This document shows, one piece after another, positions 29,409 through 40,358 of a stretch of 64,000 bases of DNA (positions are counted from its first letter, which is position 1; every line of letters starts with the position of its first letter). The position numbers and the translations under genes were made by a program. The DNA is taken from the NCBI RefSeq assembly GCF_011369485.1, contig NZ_VXCA01000011.1, positions 144,113 to 208,112 of the forward strand. Direction: 5' to 3'. Origin of the DNA: Pseudomonas atagonensis (GTDB taxonomy: Bacteria; Pseudomonadota; Gammaproteobacteria; Pseudomonadales; Pseudomonadaceae). The notes beneath the pieces were generated by a model. The model worked only from the letters and a program-made list of their open reading frames with translations. It made no database searches and was not told the DNA's origin.

Positions 29409-30467
29409 TCAGGCGTTACCGGCCAGTTTCATCCGCGCCGCCTGGGTGAAATCAAGCATGCGCTTGAGTGGACGGATCGCCTGAGGAATCAACGCCGGAT
29501 CAACAAAGATCTCGTTCGTGCCTTCCTTGAGGCTCTTGAGCGTGCGCTCAAGGGTATTCATGGCCATCCACGGGCAATGCGCGCAACTGCGGCACGCGGC
29601 GCCGTTACCGGCGGTTGGCGCCTCGATGAAGACCTTGTCCGGGCACAACTGCTGCATCTTGTAGAAAATGCCACGGTCAGTGGCAACGATCAGCGTCTTG
29701 TTCGGCAGCGTTTGCGCCGCAGCGATCAACTGACTGGTGGACCCGACGGCGTCCGCCAATTCGATTACCGAGGTCGGCGATTCCGGGTGCACCAGAATGG
29801 CCGCGTCCGGATACAACGCTTTCATGTCTTCGAGCTGCTTGGACTTGAACTCCTCGTGAACGATGCAGGCACCGTCCCAAAGCAGCATGTCGGCGCCGGT
29901 CTTGCGCTGGATGTAGGTGCCCAGGTGCTTGTCCGGGCCCCAGATGATGGTTTCGCCGTTGTCCATCAGGCTTTCGACGATCTCCAGTGCACAACTCGAC
30001 GTCACCACCCAGTCAGCCCGCGCCTTCACGGCAGCTGAGGTGTTGGCGTAAACCACCACCGTACGCTCCGGGTGCTGATCACAGAACGCCGAGAACTCGT
30101 CCACCGGGCAACCCAGGTCCAGCGAGCAGGTCGCGTCCAGCGTCGGCATCAGCACACGCTTCTCTGGGTTGAGGATCTTCGCGGTCTCGCCCATGAACTT
30201 CACACCAGCGACGACCACGGTCTTGGCCGGATGAGCGTTGCCGAAACGGGCCATTTCCAGGGAGTCGGAAACGCAACCGCCAGTTTCTTCGGCCAGGGCC
30301 TGAATCACCGGATCGCAATAAAAGTGAGCAACCAGCACCGCGTCCTGAGCCTTGAGCTCGGCGGCAATGGCGGAACGGTAAAAGGCCTCTTCCTCGGCGG
30401 TCAGCGGTTTGGGCTGTTTGGCATCGAGGTGGGCTTGAACCAGAAGGCGTTCGGAAATCTGCGTCAT
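29409..30467 (-). CDS. nadA: Quinolinate synthase
   Basis: Condenses iminoaspartate with dihydroxyacetone phosphate to quinolinate for NAD synthesis; an oxygen-sensitive 4Fe-4S enzyme. It has 352 residues from ATG 30467 ([14 protein letters not shown]); a longer reading to 30566 adds 33 unlikely residues. Cysteines in [20 protein letters not shown] and the C-terminal CRSCAHCPW supply the cluster ligands. [17 protein letters not shown] is the family's N-terminal motif. It is monocistronic between the RDD gene and a tRNA. Confidence 0.96.
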   Translation of the reverse strand: MTQISERLLVQAHLDAKQPKPLTAEEEAFYRSAIAAELKAQDAVLVAHFYCDPVIQALAEETGGCVSDSLEMARFGNAHPAKTVVVAGVKFMGETAKILNPEKRVLMPTLDATCSLDLGCPVDEFSAFCDQHPERTVVVYANTSAAVKARADWVVTSSCALEIVESLMDNGETIIWGPDKHLGTYIQRKTGADMLLWDGACIVHEEFKSKQLEDMKALYPDAAILVHPESPTSVIELADAVGSTSQLIAAAQTLPNKTLIVATDRGIFYKMQQLCPDKVFIEAPTAGNGAACRSCAHCPWMAMNTLERTLKSLKEGTNEIFVDPALIPQAIRPLKRMLDFTQAARMKLAGNA

Positions 30468-30677
30468 GTTCGCAAGACCTGCAGGCGCTTTCGCGCGAAA
30501 GTCGAGTATACACCCGGCTCCGGACCGCTTGAGGGTACCGCCGGGAGAGTGAGTATTATCAGGCACGGACAGCGTTAAAGCTGCGCAAGGCTACAGAATA
30601 TCCCGTTGATACAAAAGATGATTCTGACCTGCGTCAGCGCTCCTGGCACTGAAACAACACAAGCCCGAATTGCAGGC

Positions 30678-30725
30678 AAAAAAAAACCCGGAAATCCTCA
30701 CTTTCGTGGGCCTTCCGGATTTTCT
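30678..30725 (-). terminator. Terminator of the tRNA-Lys transcript
   Basis: Read on the minus strand, AATCCGGAAGGCCCAC pairs imperfectly with GTGAGGATTTCCGG, followed by a run of at least nine T (9 A on the plus strand). Confidence 0.8.
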
Positions 30726-30738
30726 AAACCGCCAAATA

Positions 30739-30814
30739 TGGTGGGTCGTGTGGGATTCGAACCTACGACCAATTGGTTAAAAGCCAACTGCTCTACCAAC
30801 TGAGCTAACGACCC
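30739..30814 (-). tRNA. tRNA-Lys (anticodon TTT)
   Basis: The minus strand folds as a 76-base cloverleaf beginning GGGTCGTTAGCTCAGTTGG, with anticodon loop CTTTTAA (TTT), T-arm GTAGGTTCGAATCCTAC and an encoded CCA end. The sequence is nearly that of E. coli tRNA-Lys. It is a single tRNA, with its own terminator. Confidence 0.97.
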
Positions 30815-30876
30815 GCTGTGTGGTGGCGCGTATAATACTGATTTTTAAGGACTATTCAACACCTTTTTGAAAAAAA

Positions 30877-31569
30877 TCAAAAATAAGGTGTTGGATCGCC
30901 TACACCCGCCGCCGCAAAGCCTTCTGCACGCAGGCGGCAGCTGTCGCATTTGCCGCACGCACGGCCGTCATCGTCAGCCTGATAGCAGGAAACGGTGAGG
31001 CCATAATCAACGCCAAGCTTCACGCCCGCCTGGACGATCTGCGCCTTGCTCAGGTTCTGCAGCGGCGCCTGAATGCGGAAGCCGTTACCTTCCACGCCGG
31101 CCTTGGTCGCCAGGTTGGCCATGCGCTCGAACGACTCGATGAACTCCGGGCGGCAATCCGGGTAACCCGAATAGTCCACGGCATTCACGCCAATAAAGAT
31201 GTCGCGCGCGCCGAGCACTTCGGCCCAACCCAATGCCAGCGACAGGAAAACCGTATTACGCGCCGGTACGTAGGTGACCGGGATGCCCTCGCCCAGCTCT
31301 TCCGGAATGTCGATGCTGGTATCGGTCAGGGCTGAGCCGCCCATGCCGTTCAGGTTCAGGCCGATCACCTTGTGCTCGATCACGCCCAGATCGCGGGCAA
31401 CGCGAGCTGCGGCATGCAGTTCAGCGTGAGAACGCTGACCGTAATCGAAACTCATGGTGTAGCAGGCGTAGCCTTCAGCACGAGCCATCGCCACGACGGT
31501 GGCCGAGTCCAGACCACCCGACAGCAGGATCACCGCACGTTTTTCGGTAGTGTTCACTTGTTCAGTCAT
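30877..31569 (-). CDS. queC: 7-cyano-7-deazaguanine (preQ0) synthase
   Basis: Converts 7-carboxy-7-deazaguanine to preQ0 with ATP and ammonia, in queuosine biosynthesis. It has 230 residues from ATG 31569 ([19 protein letters not shown]). The PP-loop SGGLDSATV lies near residue 16 and the zinc cysteines near the end ([17 protein letters not shown]). The upstream in-frame extension to 31713 overlaps queE and is not supported. The start lies one base after the queE stop, so the two are an operon. Confidence 0.95.
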   Translation of the reverse strand: MTEQVNTTEKRAVILLSGGLDSATVVAMARAEGYACYTMSFDYGQRSHAELHAAARVARDLGVIEHKVIGLNLNGMGGSALTDTSIDIPEELGEGIPVTYVPARNTVFLSLALGWAEVLGARDIFIGVNAVDYSGYPDCRPEFIESFERMANLATKAGVEGNGFRIQAPLQNLSKAQIVQAGVKLGVDYGLTVSCYQADDDGRACGKCDSCRLRAEGFAAAGVGDPTPYF

Positions 31570-31570
31570 C

Positions 31571-32218
31571 TCAGCGCCCCGGCTCATCATTCCATAGATA
31601 TTTATGCAGCTGCAGTTGCAACCGCACCGGCAGATTGTCCGCCACCACCCAGTCCGCCAGATCACGAGCATTGAGGTCGTGATGGCTTGGGGAAAACAGC
31701 ACTTCACCCGCACGTCGATCGAGTCCGTACTGGATCAATTTCGATACCGCCCAGTCGTAGTCATCCCGCGAGCAGATGACAAACTTCACCTGATCGTTGC
31801 GCGTCAGCAAATCGATATTTTCATAACGGTTGCGATGGGCTTCTTTCGAGTCCGGGGTTTTCAGGTCAACCACGCGACTGACCCGAGGATCGACCGCCGA
31901 AATGTCGAGAGCGCCGCTGGTTTCCAGCGAGACTTCGTAACCGGCGTCGCACAACTGTTTGAGCAGAGGAATGGCATTGGGCTGGGCCAGCGGCTCACCG
32001 CCGGTGACGCACACGTAGCGCGGACGAAATCCGGCCACTTGCTCGAGGATATCGTCGAGGGTGCGAACCGTGCCACCACTGAACGCATAGGCACTGTCGC
32101 AGTATTGGCAACGCAACGGGCAACCGGTCAGGCGCACGAAAACCGTGGGCAGCCCGGCAGTCCGCGTTTCCCCCTGCAACGAGTAGAAAACTTCGGTAAT
32201 TCTCAATGTGTCTTGCAT
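31571..32218 (-). CDS. queE: 7-carboxy-7-deazaguanine synthase (radical SAM)
   Basis: Ring-contracts 6-carboxytetrahydropterin to 7-carboxy-7-deazaguanine, the step before QueC. It has 215 residues from ATG 32218 ([17 protein letters not shown]). The cluster motif C-X3-C-X2-C is in [12 protein letters not shown], and the SAM-binding [10 protein letters not shown] follows. An in-frame GTG nine bases upstream (32227) is an alternative; neither has a clear Shine-Dalgarno. It follows cpoB after a terminator, as in P. aeruginosa. Confidence 0.94.
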   Translation of the reverse strand: MQDTLRITEVFYSLQGETRTAGLPTVFVRLTGCPLRCQYCDSAYAFSGGTVRTLDDILEQVAGFRPRYVCVTGGEPLAQPNAIPLLKQLCDAGYEVSLETSGALDISAVDPRVSRVVDLKTPDSKEAHRNRYENIDLLTRNDQVKFVICSRDDYDWAVSKLIQYGLDRRAGEVLFSPSHHDLNARDLADWVVADNLPVRLQLQLHKYLWNDEPGR

Positions 32219-32335
32219 AGTCGCCACGGGCGTAACAGCTAAACAGGCTGTCCGCCTCCGTCAGGCACTTCAGGCAATCCCGCCAACGCGTAGATCACAA
32301 GAAGCGTGTTTCAGAAAAAGGGCGTGAATTCTAAC

Positions 32336-32364
32336 GAAAAAACCCGCGACAGGCGCGGGTTTCT
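32336..32364 (-). terminator. Terminator of the tol-pal operon
   Basis: AACCCGCG and CGCGGGTT pair around five bases; the minus strand continues into a T-run. It lies 20 bases past the cpoB stop codon. Confidence 0.88.
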
Positions 32365-32384
32365 TCTAAACGGGTAAAGCAGGC

Positions 32385-33218
32385 TTACATACGCTGCAGA
32401 TCGCGTTGGGCCAACTGAGCGGCGGAGGTACCCGGGTATTGGGAAACCACCTGCTGCAGAATGCCTTTGACCTTGTCGGTATGACCGAGGCGGCGCTCTA
32501 CGTCAGCCAGCTTGTACAGCGAGTCAGGCACTTTGGCATGCTTGGGATACAGCTGCGAAACCTTGGCAAATGCTTGACCTGCACCTTGCAGATCACCTTT
32601 GGCCAGATTCACTTCACCCAGCCAGTACTGGGCGTTACCCGCGTATTGGCTGTTCGGGTATTTGCGCAGGAAAGCGGCGAAAGCCTGACTGGCCTTGTCG
32701 AAATCCTTGGCTTTGATCAGGTCGAAAGCAGCATCGTAATACAGCTTTTCCTTGGCCGGATCACCCGGTTCACTACTCGCAGCAGGTGCCTGGGCAGCAG
32801 CCCCGGCGCCAGCGGCAGCACCGGCAGCAGCACTTGCGTCGCCACCGGCAGAAGAATTCTCAGGAGTCGCGGCAGGTGCAGCACCGGATCCTATGCGCCG
32901 ATCAAGATCCTGGTATCGCTCCAGGGATTCTTGCTTCATGCGCGCAACCTGATTCTGCAGTTCTTCAATCACACCTTGCTGGCGCGAAATCTGATCCTGC
33001 ATTTGTTGCAGTTGGTTGAACAGCATGCCTTGTGCCGAGGCAGGGGCCGAAGCCGCTCCCCCGGCATAGGCGCCGTTCGTACCGTAACCTGCAGGCGGAT
33101 AACTGCTCCCGCTATTGTTATAACCGGAGTTGTCATCGACCACAGGAACCGCAGCCCACGCCGCAAGCGGCGCAAGGCTGAGAGCCAGAACAGTTACAGC
33201 ACGACGGCACGTTCGCAT
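32385..33218 (-). CDS. cpoB: Cell division coordinator CpoB (YbgF)
   Basis: A periplasmic protein that links peptidoglycan synthesis by PBP1B to Tol-driven outer-membrane constriction. It has 277 residues. A signal peptide ends near residue 22 (LAAWA). A trimerising coiled coil at about 64-105 (LFNQLQQMQDQISRQQGVIE) is followed by an Ala/Pro-rich linker and three tetratricopeptide repeats from about 155 (KLYYDAAFDLIKAKDFDKAS). It starts six bases after the pal stop; last gene of the tol-pal operon. Confidence 0.93.
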   Translation of the reverse strand: MRTCRRAVTVLALSLAPLAAWAAVPVVDDNSGYNNSGSSYPPAGYGTNGAYAGGAASAPASAQGMLFNQLQQMQDQISRQQGVIEELQNQVARMKQESLERYQDLDRRIGSGAAPAATPENSSAGGDASAAAGAAAGAGAAAQAPAASSEPGDPAKEKLYYDAAFDLIKAKDFDKASQAFAAFLRKYPNSQYAGNAQYWLGEVNLAKGDLQGAGQAFAKVSQLYPKHAKVPDSLYKLADVERRLGHTDKVKGILQQVVSQYPGTSAAQLAQRDLQRM

Positions 33219-33224
33219 ATCGAA

Positions 33225-33722
33225 TTACTTACGCAGTTCGACGCGACGGTTTTGAGCCCAGGACTGCTCGTCGTTGCCGGTAGCAACTGGACGCTCTTCG
33301 CCGTAGGAAACCAGTTCCAGCTGAGCTGGGGAAACACCTTGCAGTACCAGGTAGCGCTGAACGGCTTTCGCACGACGCTCGCCCAGTGCCATGTTGTACT
33401 CACGAGTACCACGTTCGTCGGTGTTGCCTTCCAGAACAACGCGAGCGCCGTTTGCTTTCAGGTCTTTGGCGTGAACGTCCAGAGCGCGCATGGCTTCTGG
33501 CTTCAGGTCCGAGCTGTCGTATTCGAAGTAGAAGGTGGTGATTGCGCGCAGAGCAGCTTCTTCGCTCAGGGAACCGTCAACGGCACCAGTGTTTGCGCCG
33601 TAACCAGCGTTTGGATCAACAGCGCCTTCACCGGCGTTGTCGCCGCCTTTGGACGAGCAACCTACAGCTACAGCCATGGCCAGAGCCAGCGCAGCAAATT
33701 TACCAAACTTCAGCATTTCCAT
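33225..33722 (-). CDS. pal: Peptidoglycan-associated lipoprotein (OprL/Pal)
   Basis: An outer-membrane lipoprotein that binds peptidoglycan and TolB. It has 165 residues. The lipobox AVAVGC puts the lipidated cysteine at Cys22. The OmpA-like domain (about 55-165) has the peptidoglycan-binding stretch [25 protein letters not shown] lies before ATG 33722. It lies between tolB and cpoB with gaps of 52 and six bases; the 52-base gap could hold a separate promoter. Confidence 0.97.
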   Translation of the reverse strand: MEMLKFGKFAALALAMAVAVGCSSKGGDNAGEGAVDPNAGYGANTGAVDGSLSEEAALRAITTFYFEYDSSDLKPEAMRALDVHAKDLKANGARVVLEGNTDERGTREYNMALGERRAKAVQRYLVLQGVSPAQLELVSYGEERPVATGNDEQSWAQNRRVELRK

Positions 33723-33774
33723 CGTGAAACTCCTAATGAACCCCAGTGTGTTAAGTAAAACGTGTAGCGCCCGC

Positions 33775-35076
33775 TCACTTCAGGTAAGGGGACCAGGACG
33801 GTTCTCTGACTTCGCCTTGAGCGGTAGGAAGCGGGAGCCTAACGCGTCCATTAATGGACACGAGCATCAAGACTCCCCGGCCCTGCTGGCGGGTGGCGTA
33901 GATTACCATGGTGCCGTTGGGCGCAACAGTAGGTGACTCATCCAGAGTGCTATCAGTGAGGATCTTTACACTACCTCGCTGCAAATCCTGGGCCGCCACC
34001 TTGAAATTGGTGAATCCGTCCTGGCGATGGATCATCACCAGAGTCTTTTCGTCAGCCGACAGTTTCGGGTTGGCGTTGTAGTTGCCCACAAACGTCACAC
34101 GCTCGGCACCGCCGCCACTGGCGCTGGTCTTGTAGATCTGAGGCTTGCCGCCACGGTCCGAAGTGAAGTAGATGGTCGAACCATCCTTGCCCCAGTACGG
34201 TTCGGTATTGATGCCGGGACCGGCAGTCACGCGGGTGATCTGACGCGAAGCCAGGTTCATCACGTAGATGTCCGGGTTACCGTCCTTCGACAGCACGAAC
34301 GCCAGGCGATCGCCATTCGGCGACCAGGCAGGAGCGCCGTTCAGGCCTTCGAAGTTGGTGATCTGCTCACGGCGACCGGTGTCGATGTTCTGCATGAAGA
34401 TGCGCGGACGCTTCTGTTCGAACGACACGTAGGCAATACGCTTGCCGTCCGGTGCAAAACGCGGCGACAGGATTGGCTCGCGCGATTGCAGCAGGGTCAC
34501 GGCGCGGGCACCGTCATAGTCCGAACGCTGCAGGGTGTAGCGGGTGTTCTTCTCGGAGAAGCGTTCAGCCGTTACGTACAGCAGACGCGTCGAGAACGCA
34601 CCTTCGATACCGGTCAGTTTCTGGAACGACTGGTCGGAGATGTAGTGCGCCATGTCGCGCAGTTGCTCGGTAGTACCGGACACACTGCCGTCAGCCACTT
34701 TCTGTTCGGTGGCCACGTTGAACAATGCCCACTGAACCTGCAGGCGACCGCCCGCCGGAACAATGCTGCCAACCATCACGTACTGAGCACCCACCGCCTT
34801 CCAGTCACGGAAGATGATTTCGCTCGGCTGGCTTGGCTGGCTGATCATGTTTTGCTTGGGAATCGGCGAGTAGTAGCCCGAGTTACGCAAATCGTTACCA
34901 ATAATTTCAGCCATGTCGTCCGGCAGGACTGCACCGCCCTGGAAACCGAACGGTACAACGGCGATCGGAGTAGCCCGATCGCTGCCGCTGGTGACCAGAA
35001 TGTTCTTTTCATCCGCCATCGCGATCCCTGCCATGCAGCAGATCACGACCAGCATTCCTCGAAGAAGGTTTCTCAC
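33775..35076 (-). CDS. tolB: Tol-Pal system beta-propeller protein
   Basis: A periplasmic protein that contacts Pal, TolA and porins. It has 433 residues. A signal peptide ends near residue 21 (AGIAMA), then comes an alpha/beta N-terminal domain, then a six-bladed propeller from about 170 with repeated [10 protein letters not shown] and [14 protein letters not shown] strands. GTG 35076 overlaps the tolA stop by four bases, indicating translational coupling; GAGG lies about 12 bases upstream. Confidence 0.96.
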   Translation of the reverse strand: MRNLLRGMLVVICCMAGIAMADEKNILVTSGSDRATPIAVVPFGFQGGAVLPDDMAEIIGNDLRNSGYYSPIPKQNMISQPSQPSEIIFRDWKAVGAQYVMVGSIVPAGGRLQVQWALFNVATEQKVADGSVSGTTEQLRDMAHYISDQSFQKLTGIEGAFSTRLLYVTAERFSEKNTRYTLQRSDYDGARAVTLLQSREPILSPRFAPDGKRIAYVSFEQKRPRIFMQNIDTGRREQITNFEGLNGAPAWSPNGDRLAFVLSKDGNPDIYVMNLASRQITRVTAGPGINTEPYWGKDGSTIYFTSDRGGKPQIYKTSASGGGAERVTFVGNYNANPKLSADEKTLVMIHRQDGFTNFKVAAQDLQRGSVKILTDSTLDESPTVAPNGTMVIYATRQQGRGVLMLVSINGRVRLPLPTAQGEVREPSWSPYLK

Positions 35077-36149
35077 AAGGCTAGATCCTCAGGTGTGAAT
35101 GTCATCTTGAATGAACGATACGGAGCGAAATCGCTCGGCTTCATTCCCTGCATTTCCGTCAAACGTCCAATATTTTTGACCGCCGCCACTGCCGAAGCAT
35201 CGAACGGACCATCGCCACTGGATTTGGCCACGCTGACCGAAGTCACCGTACCGTCCGGCAACATGCCGATTTGCAGCACGACCGTCATGCCTTTGCGTGC
35301 CGAAGGAGGACGCGCCCAACCTTCCGCTGCCCGCGCACGAATCAGGTCATCGAAACTGCCCGCGACTTCGTCACCCTGCTCATCGGCCAAGGCCTGCTGA
35401 CGCTGCGGCGTGTCGGAAAGCAAATCTGCCAAGGCCTGAGCCTTTTTGTCTTCGGTAGATTTACGTGCCGCATCCTGCGCTTTCTTCTTCGCAGCATCGG
35501 CAGCAGCTTTCTTCTTCGCTTCGTCGGCGATTTTCTTCTTCGCCTCCTCAGCTTCAGCTTTCTTCTTGGCGTCTTCGGCGGCTTTCTTCTTCGCGTCTTC
35601 GACAATCTTCTTCTTGGCTTCTTCAGCGGCCGCTTTCTTGGCCTCTTCTTCAGCAGCCTTTTTGGCTTCTTCTTCAGCCTTCTTCTTGGCTATATCAGCC
35701 AATTGTTTCTCTTCGGCCTTCTTGGCTTCGGCTTTTTTCGCGTCGTCGGCTTTTTTGGCTTCATCAGCCTTTTTCGCCTCGTCCGCTTTTTTCGCCTCAT
35801 CGGCCTTCTTGGCTTCCTCGGCCTTTTGAGCCGCTTCTTCTTTCTTTTGTTCCGCAGCTTTCACCGCTTCCTGCTCGACCTTTTTCTGCTCCATCTGCTC
35901 GACTTCGGTCTGGCGCGCGGCGGATTTCTTCGCCTCACCCGCAATCTTCTGATTGGTCTGGGTGGTCGCCTGACTTTTCGATTTCAGCTGGTACAAGGTC
36001 GCCTGGACAATCGGCTTGGCCGGCGGCAACTCTGGTGTAAAGGCGAAACTGACGAACAGCATGCCGAACACCAGCACGTGCAGGACAATTGCCAGAACAC
36101 TAGGCCAGAAGTAGCTTTCCGAGGCGGACGGCTCTCGCTGTTGCTGCAT
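35073..36149 (-). CDS. tolA: Tol-Pal system membrane-spanning protein
   Basis: Spans the periplasm from the TolQ-TolR motor to Pal/TolB. It has 358 residues. One membrane segment at about 15-37 is followed by a long Lys/Ala/Glu/Asp-rich helical rod (about 60-240) with short repeats such as KKADEAKK, and a globular C-terminal domain from about 260. The rod explains the low-complexity DNA at 35430-35900. Its start overlaps the tolR stop by one base. Confidence 0.94.
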   Translation of the reverse strand: MQQQREPSASESYFWPSVLAIVLHVLVFGMLFVSFAFTPELPPAKPIVQATLYQLKSKSQATTQTNQKIAGEAKKSAARQTEVEQMEQKKVEQEAVKAAEQKKEEAAQKAEEAKKADEAKKADEAKKADEAKKADDAKKAEAKKAEEKQLADIAKKKAEEEAKKAAEEEAKKAAAEEAKKKIVEDAKKKAAEDAKKKAEAEEAKKKIADEAKKKAAADAAKKKAQDAARKSTEDKKAQALADLLSDTPQRQQALADEQGDEVAGSFDDLIRARAAEGWARPPSARKGMTVVLQIGMLPDGTVTSVSVAKSSGDGPFDASAVAAVKNIGRLTEMQGMKPSDFAPYRSFKMTFTPEDLAL

Positions 36150-36610
36150 CAGGGCGCCTCGGTAATCAAGCCAACATTACCGACCCCGGCTTTCTGCAAC
36201 CCGCCCATCGCGCCCATGACGGCGCCATAGTCGACAGTCTTGTCGCCACGAATGAAGACCTGGGTGTGCTTGCCGCCTTCGTTGCCGGCGCGAATGATCT
36301 TGGTCACCGCGTCAGTCATTTGCGGCAGAGTCATGGCCCTGTCCTGTTGCTTTTCAGTATCGACTTCGCTGCCAAGGTTCCAGTAGTAGGTCTTGTCAGC
36401 CTTGATCGAAATGGTCAGAACCTGGGTGTTGTTGTCTTGCGGCAAGGCTTCGCTGGAAACCTTGGGCAGATCAACTTTCACGCCCTGATTGAGCATCGGC
36501 GCGGTCACCATGAAGATGACCAGCAGTACCAACATCACGTCGATGTAAGGCACTACGTTCATCTCGGCGACCGGCTTGCGCTTTTTGCGAGCTCGAGCGA
36601 TTAAAGCCAT
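36149..36610 (-). CDS. tolR: Tol-Pal system protein TolR (ExbD family)
   Basis: The proton-path partner of TolQ. It has 153 residues with one membrane segment at about 19-40 that carries the conserved Asp24 in VPYIDVMLVLL. A periplasmic domain follows (QVFIRGDKTVDYG). CAGGTAATTTCC precedes ATG 36610. It lies 14 bases after tolQ and is joined to tolA by a TGATG stop/start. Confidence 0.96.
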   Translation of the reverse strand: MALIARARKKRKPVAEMNVVPYIDVMLVLLVIFMVTAPMLNQGVKVDLPKVSSEALPQDNNTQVLTISIKADKTYYWNLGSEVDTEKQQDRAMTLPQMTDAVTKIIRAGNEGGKHTQVFIRGDKTVDYGAVMGAMGGLQKAGVGNVGLITEAP

Positions 36611-36624
36611 TGGAAATTACCTGC

Positions 36625-37320
36625 TTATTCTTCGCTGGTGTGCACTTTGCGGTGCAGGATCGCCTGGAATTCATCGGCGAAGGTGTAGTAGCGGCTCAGC
36701 AAGGTTTCGCTGCGGGCAGAGAAACGGTTGTAAGCGATAACCGCAGGAATAGCGGCGAACAGGCCGATCGCGGTGGCGATCAGGGCTTCGGCGATACCCG
36801 GAGCCACGGTGGCCAGGGTGGCCTGCTGAGCGCTGGCCAGACCACGGAAGGAGTTCATGATGCCCCATACGGTACCGAACAGACCGATGTACGGGCTGAC
36901 CGAACCGACGGTGGCGAGGAACGGCAGGCTCTGCTCCAGTTTCTCTTCTTCACGGGAGATGGCGACGCGCATGGCACGGGCCACACCTTCCATTACTGCT
37001 TCAGGATCGACACCTGGCTGCTGACGCAGACGGGAGAATTCCTTGAAACCGGCACGGAAGATCTGCTCCACGCCCGAATCCGGATCCGGATTGCTGCCCG
37101 CCTGACGGTACAGCTTGGACAGGTCGATACCCGACCAGAAGCGCTCTTCGAAGCTCTCCAGGGCGCGTCGACCGGCACGCAGCAGATTGCTGCGCTGAAA
37201 GATCATGATCCATGAGGTCACCGATGCGGCCACCAGGGTCAACATTACCAACTGCACCACGATGCTGGCATTGCTGACCAGGCTCCACATGGAGGAATGG
37301 TCGACGACGTTAGCTTCCAC
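36625..37320 (-). CDS. tolQ: Tol-Pal system protein TolQ (ExbB family)
   Basis: The inner-membrane motor stator that uses proton motive force to energise TolA. It has 231 residues and three membrane segments (about 17-37, 139-160, 172-195). [13 protein letters not shown] and [17 protein letters not shown] are family motifs. GTG 37320 with GGAG ten bases before it overlaps the end of ybgC by 11 bases. Confidence 0.96.
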   Translation of the reverse strand: MEANVVDHSSMWSLVSNASIVVQLVMLTLVAASVTSWIMIFQRSNLLRAGRRALESFEERFWSGIDLSKLYRQAGSNPDPDSGVEQIFRAGFKEFSRLRQQPGVDPEAVMEGVARAMRVAISREEEKLEQSLPFLATVGSVSPYIGLFGTVWGIMNSFRGLASAQQATLATVAPGIAEALIATAIGLFAAIPAVIAYNRFSARSETLLSRYYTFADEFQAILHRKVHTSEE

Positions 37321-37777
37321 GCTTTATCTCCTGCTTTGAGTGTGTACCCGGGCCGACCGCGTCGGCAAAGGCCGCACGCAAGTCTTCGGGAAGGGCCCGG
37401 GGTTTCAAACTGTTAGTGCGCACACAGGCCACCAAAAACTGCCCTTCACAGAGCAGCACATTATCCGTTGCCCGCCTGACCTGCTGTTTGAAGCGCAGGC
37501 TGACCCGGTTCAATTCGATTACTTCAGCGCTTACCAGCAGCTCGTCGTCCAGTCGCGCCGGCGCGTGGTAACGCGCTTCGCTGGAATGCACGACAAACAA
37601 CAGATCCTCCCCGGCAAGCTGCGATTGGGCAAAGCCCAGTTCGCGGAGCCGCTCGGTTCGAGCCCGTTCCATAAACTTGAGGTAATTAACGTAATACACG
37701 ATGCCGCCCGCATCGGTGTCCTCGTAATAAACGCGACAACAATGTGCGAACGGCTCAAGCCCGTTTTGCGCGCGCAT
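37310..37777 (-). CDS. ybgC: Acyl-CoA thioesterase of the Tol cluster
   Basis: A hot-dog-fold thioesterase, cytoplasmic and linked to phospholipid metabolism. It has 155 residues. The active-site motif [20 protein letters not shown] lies at about 16-35. It is the first gene of ybgC-tolQRAB-pal-cpoB. Its role in Tol function is unclear although the linkage is widely conserved. ATG 37777 gives [12 protein letters not shown]; no better start is visible. Confidence 0.94.
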   Translation of the reverse strand: MRAQNGLEPFAHCCRVYYEDTDAGGIVYYVNYLKFMERARTERLRELGFAQSQLAGEDLLFVVHSSEARYHAPARLDDELLVSAEVIELNRVSLRFKQQVRRATDNVLLCEGQFLVACVRTNSLKPRALPEDLRAAFADAVGPGTHSKQEIKRGS

Positions 37778-37904
37778 ACTCTAGTGCTTACTCCTCAGGT
37801 TGCCAATCCGGCCAGGCAACTGTTTTTCACTGTTCGAAGGCTTTACCGTAAAAGTACCGTCGTCTGACAGTACAAACCCTGAATAAATCGACAACAAATG
37901 TGTA

Positions 37905-38966
37905 TTAATCGTCCACGGCATCGAGAAACTCGTCTGCCACGGGCATTTCCCCCATTCGTGACGGAATGTTTAAACCGAAATGCAGATACGCATGCCGGGT
38001 TACCACCCTGCCCCGTGGCGTGCGCATGATGTAGCCCTGCTGAATGAGGTACGGCTCCAGCACGTCTTCAATGGTATGCCGTTCTTCACTGATCGCCGCC
38101 GCCAGGCTGTCGATCCCCACCGGCCCGCCATCGAACTTCTCGATCATGGTCAACAGCAGACGCCGGTCCTGATGATCGAAACCGTGCTCATCGACGTCCA
38201 GCAGGTTCAGCGCCAGATCGGCCACCGACTTGGTGATGTGGCCCTTGGCCCGGACTTCGGCGAAATCCCGAACCCGGCGCAACAAGCGGTTGGCGATCCG
38301 CGGTGTACCACGGGCACGCCGGGCAATCTCGAAGGCGCCTTCCGGGTCCAGCGGCAAGCCGAGGATATTCGCCGAACGCCCGACAATCGTCGCCAGATCC
38401 GCCGTACTGTAGAACTCAAGACGCTGGACAATACCGAAGCGGTCGCGCAACGGATTGGTCAGCATGCCCGCACGGGTAGTCGCACCCACCAGCGTGAACG
38501 GCGGCAGATCGAGCTTGATCGAGCGCGCCGCCGGCCCTTCGCCAATCATGATGTCGAGCTGGAAATCTTCCATCGCCGGGTACAGCACTTCTTCGACAAT
38601 AGGCGACAGGCGATGGATTTCATCGATGAACAAGACGTCGTGCGGTTCAAGGTTGGTCAACAGCGCCGCGAGATCGCCCGGCCGCTCGAGCACCGGGCCG
38701 GATGTGCTCTTGATCGACACGCCCATTTCCTGGGCAATGATGTTGGCGAGGGTGGTTTTACCCAGACCCGGCGGGCCGAAGATCAGTGTGTGATCGAGGG
38801 ATTCGCTGCGGCCACGGGCAGCCTGAATGAACAGCTCCATCTGCTCGCGCACGGTCGGTTGACCAATGTAATCGGCCAGGCTGACCGGGCGAATGGCCCG
38901 GTCCTGGACTTCTTCGCGCTCACGCGGGCTGTGCGCGGCGGCGATCAGACGATCAGCTTCAATCAC
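37905..38966 (-). CDS. ruvB: Holliday junction branch-migration motor
   Basis: The AAA+ hexameric helicase of the RuvABC resolvasome. It has 353 residues. Walker A is [14 protein letters not shown] (about 62-75), Walker [10 protein letters not shown], and the winged-helix end [17 protein letters not shown] 38966 directly abuts the ruvA stop, with AAGGGA inside ruvA as ribosome-binding site. The order on this strand is ruvC-ruvA-ruvB, as usual. Confidence 0.97.
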   Translation of the reverse strand: MIEADRLIAAAHSPREREEVQDRAIRPVSLADYIGQPTVREQMELFIQAARGRSESLDHTLIFGPPGLGKTTLANIIAQEMGVSIKSTSGPVLERPGDLAALLTNLEPHDVLFIDEIHRLSPIVEEVLYPAMEDFQLDIMIGEGPAARSIKLDLPPFTLVGATTRAGMLTNPLRDRFGIVQRLEFYSTADLATIVGRSANILGLPLDPEGAFEIARRARGTPRIANRLLRRVRDFAEVRAKGHITKSVADLALNLLDVDEHGFDHQDRRLLLTMIEKFDGGPVGIDSLAAAISEERHTIEDVLEPYLIQQGYIMRTPRGRVVTRHAYLHFGLNIPSRMGEMPVADEFLDAVDD

Positions 38967-39575
38967 TTAAATCATTCCCTTCAGGGCGCGGCGGATCAGG
39001 TCTTCACTGCTCAAATTCTTGTCCTTGATGGCGGTAATCGCCTTGCTGGCTTCCTGCGGCTTGTAGCCCAGAGAAATCAGCGCACTGACTGCATCGTTCT
39101 CGGCAGTGTTGACCGGCGCCGGGCCATCGGGCTGGTTCGGCACCAGGGCAAACATGGCCGGCGAAGTTTCCCACGCCTTGAAGCGATCCTTGAGCTCAAC
39201 CAGCAAGCGCTCGGCGGTTTTCTTGCCTACGCCGGGCACCTTGGTCAGCGCCGAGGTGTCCTGGGATTGCACGCAGCGAATCAGTTCGTCGACTTCCAGA
39301 CTCGACATCAATGCCAGCGCCAGTTTCGGCCCGACACCATTGAGACGGATCAACTCTCGAAAAAAGTCTCGCTCACGCTTGCCAGCGAATCCATAGAGTA
39401 ACTGCGCGTCTTCGCGCACGACCAAATGGGTGTGCAGGGTCAGCGGTTCACCGACCGACGGCAGGCGATAAAGGGTGGTCATGGGCACTTCCAGCTCATA
39501 CCCGAGGCCGTTTACATCCAGAATCAGGTGCGGCGGCTGTTTCTCAGCCAGGGTGCCGCGCAAGCGTCCAATCAC
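38967..39575 (-). CDS. ruvA: Holliday junction DNA-binding protein RuvA
   Basis: The tetrameric junction-binding subunit. It has 202 residues: an OB fold (1-64), two helix-hairpin-helix motifs ([31 protein letters not shown]) and a flexible linker to the RuvB-binding C-terminal domain (about 155-202). It starts with GTG at 39575. A 115-base gap separates it from ruvC. Confidence 0.97.
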   Translation of the reverse strand: MIGRLRGTLAEKQPPHLILDVNGLGYELEVPMTTLYRLPSVGEPLTLHTHLVVREDAQLLYGFAGKRERDFFRELIRLNGVGPKLALALMSSLEVDELIRCVQSQDTSALTKVPGVGKKTAERLLVELKDRFKAWETSPAMFALVPNQPDGPAPVNTAENDAVSALISLGYKPQEASKAITAIKDKNLSSEDLIRRALKGMI

Positions 39576-39690
39576 GTTTCAGATCCTTGAGCATTGGCCA
39601 GCCTTGGGCTGGCGACTGACGGAAGGCAAGCTTCGGGCCGACGACCCAGGCGCGAAACTCACGTTGCGACAAATTTGATTGCTGATGCTA

Positions 39691-40218
39691 TCAGAGACGC
39701 AGGCGCCCGCCACGACTGCGTGCCGTGCCCAAGCCATGCGGCAACAGACTGGAGCGAGTGTGCGCGTGACAAATGGCAATCGCCAGGGCGTCGGAAGCAT
39801 CGATTTGCGGCTTGCTGGTCAGCTTGAGCATGTGCATGACCATCATCTGCACCTGCTCTTTATTCGCCGCTCCGGTACCGACAACGGCTTGTTTGACTTG
39901 AGTTGCGGTGTATTCGGCGATTTCCAGACACTCTTCGGCGCCTGCGACAATGGCCGCCCCGCGAGCCTGCCCGAGCTTGAGTGCCGAATCAGCGTTTTTC
40001 GCCATGAACACTTTTTCGATGCCCATGGTCACCGGGCCGTAGGTCTGAATGATTTCGCGCACGCCGCGATAAACGATCTGCAGTCGTTCATGCAACTCGC
40101 CGGCGCCGGTACGAATGCACCCCGATGCCACGTAGATGCAGCCGCCGCGTCCGGTATCGCGAACAATCCCGTAACCGGTGATGCGCGAGCCGGGGTCGAT
40201 ACCTAGAATTAAAGTCAT
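39691..40218 (-). CDS. ruvC: Holliday junction endonuclease RuvC
   Basis: Cuts Holliday junctions. It has 175 residues from ATG 40218 ([17 protein letters not shown]), which carries the first catalytic aspartate, Asp7. [10 protein letters not shown] supplies the catalytic glutamate and [11 protein letters not shown] the last acidic cluster. The reading from 40242 adds eight residues and is less likely. A REP pair separates it from yebC upstream, so it may have its own promoter. Confidence 0.95.
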   Translation of the reverse strand: MTLILGIDPGSRITGYGIVRDTGRGGCIYVASGCIRTGAGELHERLQIVYRGVREIIQTYGPVTMGIEKVFMAKNADSALKLGQARGAAIVAGAEECLEIAEYTATQVKQAVVGTGAANKEQVQMMVMHMLKLTSKPQIDASDALAIAICHAHTRSSLLPHGLGTARSRGGRLRL

Positions 40219-40251
40219 AAGCCTGCTGGTTCGAAATAACACAAAAACAAA

Positions 40252-40342
40252 TGTGGGAGCTGGCTTGCCAGCGATGACGGAGTGTCAGGCACCATCAATT
40301 TCTGATGTGCCGACGCCATCGCTGGCAAGCCAGCTCCCACAT
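40252..40342. repeat. Paired REP palindrome, CCAGCGATG variant
   Basis: Arms TGTGGGAGCTGGCTTGCCAG and CTGGCAAGCCAGCTCCCACA are perfect inverted copies around a centre of about 50 bases. The arm sequence (GCTGGCTTGCCAGCGATG) is a different variant from the TTGCTCGCGAA pairs elsewhere in the window. It lies between yebC and ruvC. Confidence 0.88.
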
Positions 40343-40358
40343 TGAATCGTAGTCGCTC